A stretch of 24,970 bases of DNA, taken from contig BLXT01002816.1 in assembly GCA_019648995.1 (NCBI GenBank), forward strand, positions 222,730-247,699. The letters are read 5' to 3'. Origin of the DNA: Plakobranchus ocellatus. Lineage: Eukaryota; Mollusca; Gastropoda; Plakobranchidae. Every line of letters starts with the position of its first letter. Position 1 is the first letter of the stretch. This document shows, one piece after another, positions 19,330-24,970 of the stretch. Position numbers and translations under genes: made by a program. The notes beneath the pieces were generated by a model, which saw nothing but the letters and a program-made list of their open reading frames with translations, made no database searches and had not been told where the DNA came from.

Positions 19330-21295
19330 GTATGTCATTTGTATGAACCTTTTTTTTTTTTTTTTTTTGTGATATGCCTTTTATTTCTGTTTCGCAATCT
19401 CTTAATTAGACTTCAAATTTTTTTTCTTTTGCAACTTTTATAGATTAAGGGTTTTCTCTTCAAGATGAATAAGATTGATTTTTCTGGATCTTTTATGCTA
19501 AAAACATCTCATTTTGAAATTTTTAAATACATTTCATATCCTCTAAATTATCTGTAACCAAAGAATACCTTGCACTAAAAATTTGCAATGATTGTCAAGA
19601 AATTATCAAGCAATATTTACTTACATGTTTTTCAAACAGGTTATGGGTTTTCATAATGGTCAGTTTGATTGTGCTATGTATGGTGCCTTAAAATTTAGTT
19701 TGTCCCTTTCAAAATAAATTCAGTGTAAGAGAAGGAAAATTAATATATGTGGCAGTCTCACAAAATTAGTTGAGTTGTGGGTCTGCATCACTGAGATCAA
19801 CTCAAAATATTAAAGTAAAGAAGTGAAAATTCCTAGTGCTTTATGTACAGAAAGTTCAGAGCAGCTCTATAGATAGCTCTCCACATAGAACAGTGAACAG
19901 TTTTCTCTGCTCTAGTTAATGGTTTTCATTTAAAGTCAGTCATGCAAAATGGCACCTTGACTCATATTGGACTGCTACACACATGTGATGAGGAATGGGA
20001 AAACCAGTCGGGTTGCAAAAGATCTATTTTTGAGGAATGAGGCTAAAAAGGTCATCAGGGTGACCCATAGTCAAAAATAAGTTAAGGTCACATCTATATT
20101 AAACAACCATTCCTACATCTTCTCTGTGAGTTTCAAGATGAAATAAAACTTTTAAATATTTAAATTTTGAATTTTAAAACATGTTGTACTGGGCGAAATG
20201 TCAAAAATTACGTCATATTTTGTAATTCAACTCCATCAACTTTGCACCCTTTGAATAGCGAAATTAGGATTCCCACCCTATCACACCATATTTCAATTCT
20301 TCAGCTTTTCATTCATATTAGTGCGCATGAATACAATGACCTAGGAGGGAGTTCAAGAGTTGGTGCAGCCCATATCCTCCCTTTCTCATAGCTTTCCTAC
20401 ACTACCCTACCCTGGTAGTTTTTCTCCTCGAGTTAAGTCGATAATTTACATATTCTCATCTGCTTTTTTAAAGTAATATTTTATCTGATCAGTAGAATCA
20501 ATTATATCCTATAAATAAAACATAAACTATTTTAAATGAATTATTTATTGTGAGTACCAATTCGGTTGCTAGGAGTGATAACAAAAACAACAATGGCGGA
20601 CTATCATGTATTATGAATCTGACTCAGAATCTGAGGATCTGAGTTTAGATATAGATCTACCAGTGGACTCATGATCCTCTCAGGCATTGATGAGAAGCCA
20701 CAACAATGACTAAATTGTCAGCCTGTCCAGAGCAGTACATCCCAACCTTTGGATACTCCATCGTGCTATTCAAACCTTTCCAAATCGGAACACCTATAGC
20801 CAGCAGCCAGACAGAAATGCTGCAAATGCAGACAAGTTGCACAACCATGTGGAGATGAAAAAATTTAAAGAAATTTACTATGGGCCAAGAATTTCTCAGA
20901 AGAGAGCATAATGCCATAGCAATTACATGAAGGGTCCTGATCAGTTCAATGAAAAACAATGATATGGTGGAAAAAGTCAGCCTGATGCACCTGATGAAAA
21001 TACAGGCATTGATTTTACACAATGTTAATGAGCCTGGGAAATTAAACCAACTGGAATCCACACTGAAGCTAGTAGAACAAATGTTGTCTTGTCATGTGAG
21101 AGAGTTCTCAAGTTTAAATTTTGGTCTTTTGTTTTCACAGGGTTTTTTTTTTGTTTAATTTCTTGTCCATGATTCTGCATTTCTATGTTGATTCATTCAT
21201 CAAAAAAATTGTAACTTATAGTCAAAAGTATGTGTCAGTGTCATGATCAATACATTTATATTCTGTTGAACTGTTTTGGTTTTTTTATTTGGTAG
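19330..21295 (+). other. MED15 intron 12 (1,966 bp)
   Basis: The first part is AT-rich filler. From roughly 20170 the base composition becomes more mixed and a decayed coding-like insertion follows (20593-21130). The antisense frame 20669-21061 covers the same insertion, but I do not recognise it. Confidence 0.75.
20593..21130 (+). pseudogene. Decayed ORF, probable transposon relic
   Basis: Starts ATGGCGGACTATCATG (MADYHVL, then stop). A one-base shift opens ESDSESEDLSLDIDLPVDS, an acidic Ser/Asp/Glu stretch like those near the N-terminus of some transposases. Further on, other frames give NTYSQQPDRNAANADKLHN followed by EIYYGPRISQKRA, and then VEKVSLMHLMKIQALILHN. Many stops and shifts separate the pieces. 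No catalytic motif is visible and no family can be named. It may be a retropseudogene instead. It is unrelated to MED15. Confidence 0.35.
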
Positions 21296-21444
21296 AATCC
21301 TTTCCAACCATCCAGTGCACATGGTCATATGTGCCAGCCCTTGTTGGATGTAGTGGCACGGTTTTCAACTGCTCCATCTTTGAACCACTCCCTCTACCGC
21401 ACATTTGGCCCTGCTTTAGAAGCCTACACAGGACCGGCCATCAA
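21296..21444 (+). CDS. MED15: MED15 exon 13: MCQPLLD / NHSLYRTF motifs
   Basis: Encodes NPFQPSSAHGHMCQPLLD, then VVARFSTAPSLNHSLYRTFG and PALEAYTGPAI plus two bases. CQPLLD and NHSLYRTF are hallmark motifs of the animal MED15 C-terminal region. The proline-rich insert that precedes CQPLLD in the human protein is absent. Phase 0 in; the donor is AA|GTAAGT at 21445, phase 2 out. Confidence 0.97.
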
Positions 21445-22252
21445 GTAAGTCCCTGCCCCTATTTCTCACAGTAGAAAATGAGTAGTTATATCTAACTTTA
21501 AGGATGACATGTTTTTCATTTATTTCAGAATCGAAATTGCTCTCTTAGAGCAGTGCTTTCAAAATAAATACTGGACAATGTGATCCATTCAATTTTTGTG
21601 CTCTTCTCAGGGGTGTAATGATATGAATTACGTATAGAAAAAAAAATTCACAAAAAGTCAAAAAAGAAGTGGGGGAGAGGGCACCGAATCCACGTATCTG
21701 CTCTATCATTTTTAAATTCTCCCATTACACTTCCAGGTTTCCAGGTCCATCGTCGGTCCTGGACCCTGGCAAATTTTCAGTATAGTTCACATTTTCTGCT
21801 CTTACCCTTGTCTTCTGATAAAATATCCTACTCAGCCGACATAGTAACACTTTTTTTTTTTAGAGTCTACTTGGCTACATAATAACTAGAGGGTTGGATT
21901 CTTTTTTTTCCAGACTCTACTTATCTCACATAATGACCAAAGATTGATTTTTACTCACACCTAGTAAAATTCAATGCTGAAAAAACAAGCATGGAATCTC
22001 TCTGTAGGAAATTTGTTAAAAGATCAGCAATGACAACAAGCTTTGGGAAAGTGAAGCACATGTTTTTATAGTTTTTTGCTAATTATAGATCCCTGAAAGA
22101 ACCATGTTTTTATTTTTTTTAAACAATCAAGAGCCAGAGAATGAAGATAAAAAAAAATTTCCTTGTGAAAAATCATAGTCCCTAATAAAGATCGTGGAAT
22201 TTATGCAAGATCATATTGTTTTTACTGACCTTAATTTGGTGTCCCTGAACAG
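21445..22252 (+). other. MED15 intron 13 (808 bp)
   Basis: AT-rich, with a small inverted-repeat element candidate (21611-21734) and, just after it, the hairpin CCAGGTCC...GGACCCTGG near 21739-21768. Confidence 0.8.
21611..21734. mobile_element. Possible ~124-bp MITE with imperfect TIRs
   Basis: GGGTGTAATGATATGAATT at the left end is an imperfect reverse complement of AAATTCTCCCATTACACTTCC at the right end; about 14-15 of 20 positions pair, with GTGTAATG/CATTACAC exact. The interior is A-rich then G-rich. No clear target-site duplication is seen, so the call is weak. Confidence 0.25.
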
Positions 22253-22422
22253 AGCTCCCAGTCCACCTCCATCCAAGAAACGGAAAGCAGAGCAAGATTC
22301 ACCTGAGGAGCTTCCAGACCTGATCCAGGGGGAGATAGCTAGGCTTGGCAGACGTTTCCAGGTGTCTGTGGACCCCAAATATCACCCTGGCTCAGAGGCT
22401 TACCACCTGGTGTGTCGCTTGG
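22253..22422 (+). CDS. MED15: MED15 exon 14: NLS-like KKRK and LIQGEIARL
   Basis: A split Lys codon is followed by APSPPPSKKRKAEQDSPEEL, then PDLIQGEIARLGRRFQVSVD and PKYHPGSEAYHLVCRL. The SKKRK cluster is a plausible monopartite nuclear localisation signal and sits where human MED15 has RKRR. LIQGEIARL...F.V..D matches human VLQGEVARLDPKFLVNLD, and HLVCRL matches HLICKL. Donor G|GTAAGT at 22423, phase 1 out. Confidence 0.97.
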
Positions 22423-23329
22423 GTAAGTCCCCTCCATAGTGCAGCTGTGTATTGATCTGGATCATATTGACCGATTAATTTGTTTGTTATGGTGTTAATT
22501 GTGGTAAAAAATTAAATTTTGGACCATTTTATGAAAAGTGTTGTTACATTTGTAAAGAACAATGTTATTTTCAGTCATATGTAGATTTTTACATTCAGAG
22601 ATATGAATTATGAAAGGATGTTTATCATATTGGCAGCATTTTAGAATGATTAATAGATTTATTATAATTACGGAAATACAAGCCATCAATTATTATTTGG
22701 CCAAAAAAGGGGGTATTTTTTAATTTAACTCATTACAGATCTCAGCATTATGTGACAAAAAAAATCCAGCATTCCACATGACCAGTTTTGCACTATAGAT
22801 GTGCAATGATATCTAGTATTTTTGTCCGAATGTCGTAGTAAAAGGTGAAAAGTCTGAGATGTGTAGCAGGATTCTACCTGTGCGGGGTCTAAATTCGTTG
22901 CAATATTACTTCTTATCTTTTGAGACCAGCCCAGTGATTTGAATGTTGCTAATAACTTTTTTGAGAGAATGGCATGTAATGTATCTTTTTTTTTGTTTCA
23001 AGTCTTGGTTGCAACTGCTGTGAAAAAAAATTAAAAGTCAATTTCTCTTCTCAAGTGTGTCAAGTTACTAGAAAGACAAGAGAGGGAACAATTTTCAAAT
23101 AAGTGGCTACATGTTGAATTGATTTCAGGCTTTTGTCCCCACCAGTATAACCATACAGATTTCTTGATAAATTTTAAAGACCTCATAGACAACACCCATT
23201 GATTACAAGACTTTTACAGATTTTCCAAGTGTTTTTATCGCCAAGAATCTCTTTATAGATTGATCCTTTAGGTTAATTTCAGTGGATAGAACTTGTCACT
23301 TCATCCTTTGCCTCAAACATAAAAGACAG

Positions 23330-23760
23330 AGCAGCTGTGGTGCTGCTGAAGCTGAGTTAGGCTCATTTGCCTGCAGGAAATTTTGTGAGATTTTTCTATC
23401 AGAAGTTACCTTGTTTGAGTCCTGCTACCTGGCTTAGGTGCCCATGGGGAATCCAAAACCTGAAATTTTTACCCAAGTACTGATTTGAATGGCAGAAAAA
23501 AAAATGTGTCACAAGTTCAGGTCATAATATATGGGGTGGGGTCTTCTTAAAGGTCATATAAAGTAAAGTGGGTCCTTGCTTAGACCAAGCATCGGGGAAC
23601 CAGGAGTAAGGTCCTGATTGTTCTTGGCATGTGGCATTATGAGGTAGTTTGCCATTGCTTTCCTCACTATGGAGACCTAGCTACCCATTTAGTGCTGGGT
23701 GGACACGGGGGAGCAATGATAAATTGATTTAGCCCGGACATCATATAAGTATTCCAATTG
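23330..23760 (+). mobile_element. Candidate SINE, tRNA-like head and conserved tail
   Basis: GTTTGAGTCC at 23413-23422 resembles a tRNA box B. An AGGCTCATTTGCC about 60 bases before it could be a diverged box A, though the spacing is long for a tRNA. Downstream, CTACCCATTTAGTGCTGGGT, then GGAC and GAGCAATGA (23679-23718), recalls the CCCATTT...CTGGGTGGA...GCAA tail word that I remember from animal SINE families; this is from memory. Composition is richer in GC than the flanks. Boundaries are approximate. Confidence 0.4.
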
Positions 23761-24769
23761 TATGGCTGTACAGATATTTTTTACTTTATCATGTTGTCTA
23801 TACAAACAATTGATTTCAACCAAAAAAAAAAAACTTGCTGTAAACCATTATCTAAAAACTTAAGAAACGAGGCAAAAACTATGTTTTCTACTACATATTG
23901 CATATATCTTGAGAGGAATCCACAAGAGTAGCAAATTTCATTCTGTAATGGTGAAAAATAGACACATATGGGTTGAGTCTGAGCAATGACAATTTATAGG
24001 TATTAATTAAAATACAGTGTATGATGAAAAAAAAATCGAAAAACTAACTTTGAAATCTTTTCTTTCAAAAATTTAATGCAACATTATGACTTGAGATGTA
24101 TTTTATGTATGCAATGCAAATAAAGTAAGAAGTAAATTCATTTTTTTATAAACAATAAGTTATCATCATATTAGTCAGTAGCAGTCTGAGAAACAATTTT
24201 AAAATGTTATAAGCTGATACTAGCTATACAAATCTTTTAAGCAGTAAAGAATAGCTTAACCTATATATGCTTCCTCCTCTTTTGGGATAAATTACATAGA
24301 TGGATTTTTTTTTTCATATTACATTTTTATTTCTCTTTATTTGTTATTGTATTAGTAAGAGGCAGGATGGTTTCGTTTTTTTTGTAGTGCATTTTTTTTG
24401 TTATGTTTTTTTTTTCTCTGACAAGCATACTGTACTAAAACAATTCAATCCAACATAATCTTACCTCAAACTTCTCTATGACAGTAAAGATGTAAAGCTT
24501 GTATGCTAAATTATCACCAACAGGTTTATATGCATGAAAATATCTTTAGCTCAAGGCCAAAGCAAGATCTAGTGCCTATTCAGGGTTGTGTATGTGAAAA
24601 CAAAGAAAGAAGTAGAAGAGTCTTGATATAGGATCAACGATCTCCATTTTTATGATCTGTAGTGTGTAAAATCTGCCCAATGATAAGTTATTTCCCCCTA
24701 CTTGGATTTTTGCATTTATTTCCCTTGGTTTGACTGCATACATTTTTTTTGGGGGGGTCAAAAAGAGTT

Positions 24770-24770
24770 G

Positions 24771-24801
<31 letters not shown>

Positions 24802-24802
24802 A
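24770..24802. repeat. (TA)n(GT)n microsatellite
   Basis: About 18 bases of AT repeat pass into about 14 bases of GT repeat. Confidence 0.95.
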
Positions 24803-24948
24803 GTGTCGTCTTTCTTCATTTTGATGTAGGTTTATACAGTATTCGGAATTTATTTGTATTAAAAAAAATCTTTTTTTTTTCTTTTTCTTTTTGGCTAATG
24901 GGCAAAGGAGGTAACCCTAACATTTGCAGGGACATTATTTCGTTATAG

Positions 24949-24970
24949 ATTTGAAACCTGTACAGGTGCC
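24949..24970 (+). CDS. MED15: MED15 exon 15 start, cut by window edge
   Basis: After ATTTCGTTATAG, the carried base gives Asp, then LKPVQVP in phase with exon 14. In human MED15 the HLICKL motif is followed by an Asp-rich turn and a Pro/Val/Leu-rich segment (SVPPLELSVP), so LKPVQVP is reasonable. A competing acceptor at 24929 (TTTGCAG) also gives an open frame, but one less like the family. The rest of the exon and the stop codon are outside the window. Confidence 0.6.

Larger units (their letters stand above)
22423..24948 (+). other. MED15 intron 14 (2,526 bp)
   Basis: AT-rich. It contains a SINE-like stretch near its middle (about 23330-23760) and a TA/GT microsatellite near its end. No further gene is seen. 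The antisense frame at 24576-24761 has no recognisable domain. Confidence 0.75.
2017..24970 (+). other. MED15: MED15 gene, 15 coding exons, 3' end beyond window
   Basis: This is the Mediator tail-module subunit 15, a nuclear coactivator that relays signals from DNA-bound activators to RNA polymerase II through an N-terminal KIX three-helix domain. About 508 residues can be assembled here. Residues ~8-75 form the KIX domain. Residues ~72-300 form a linker rich in Met, Gln, Pro and Gly. Residues ~310-508 are the conserved MED15 C-terminal region that anchors the subunit in the Mediator tail. A KKRK basic cluster in exon 14 is a likely nuclear localisation signal. Exon phases are consistent throughout, with uncertainty at the exon 6/7 junction and the exon 10 acceptor. 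Human MED15 is about 788 residues. This protein would be about 560-580 if the missing C-terminus is of usual length, mainly because the glutamine-rich centre is short. An assembly gap in intron 5 could hide a further exon. Confidence 0.95.

Noticed and set aside
20669..21061. 130-residue antisense open frame
   Set aside because: No recognisable family. It lies over a decayed + strand insertion and is hydrophobic because of the complement's composition.
1..24970. CRISPR array, operon or prokaryotic-type system
   Set aside because: No regular repeat-spacer structure or compact gene cluster exists. The window is a single intron-rich animal gene.

Overview
The window is AT-rich eukaryotic genomic DNA that carries most of one intron-rich, protein-coding gene on the + strand. 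I recognise the gene as MED15, the Mediator complex tail subunit. Fifteen coding segments can be traced from a start codon at 2017 to the right edge, where the reading frame runs off at 24970. Nearly all junctions follow GT-AG rules and keep codon phase, and the conceptual protein follows known MED15 architecture. It has an N-terminal KIX domain (exons 1-4), a low-complexity Q/M/P/G-rich linker (exons 4-10), and the conserved C-terminal region with motifs such as SRYIEPLR, LLVILTDP, MCQPLLD, NHSLYRTF and LIQGEIARL (exons 10-15). The last ~75 residues, the stop codon and the 3' UTR lie beyond the window.

The organism is a metazoan, probably a lophotrochozoan and perhaps a gastropod mollusc. 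This is an inference from introns of about 0.3-3.4 kb, abundant (CT)n, (TA)n and (CA)n microsatellites, scattered GATCTA and TAGGCCTA words, and relics that look like tRNA-derived SINEs. The protein shows clear animal MED15 similarity, but the sequence alone does not fix the species.

Layout: 1-398 is upstream sequence with a strong but orphan splice-donor-like site. 399-1345 is a diverged tandem duplication plus long CT microsatellites and a possible retroposon tail. About 1690-2016 is a CpG-richer presumed promoter/5' UTR with two YY1-like motifs, one overlapping the start codon. 2017-24970 is MED15. The introns are mostly AT-rich filler but hold several mobile-element-like stretches: a TA-flanked element around an assembly gap in intron 5, a tRNA-like SINE relic in intron 10, a decayed ORF in intron 12, a small inverted-repeat element in intron 13 and a second SINE-like stretch in intron 14. 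A notable 24-bp-stem hairpin sits just upstream of exon 10.

I found no CRISPR array, operon, rRNA gene or intact tRNA gene, and no new multi-gene system. The most useful observations are gene-level. The linker is methionine-rich and has no long polyglutamine tract, unlike the vertebrate protein as known. Two exon boundaries (exon 6/7 and the exon 10 acceptor) have several frame-preserving solutions that transcript data could resolve.
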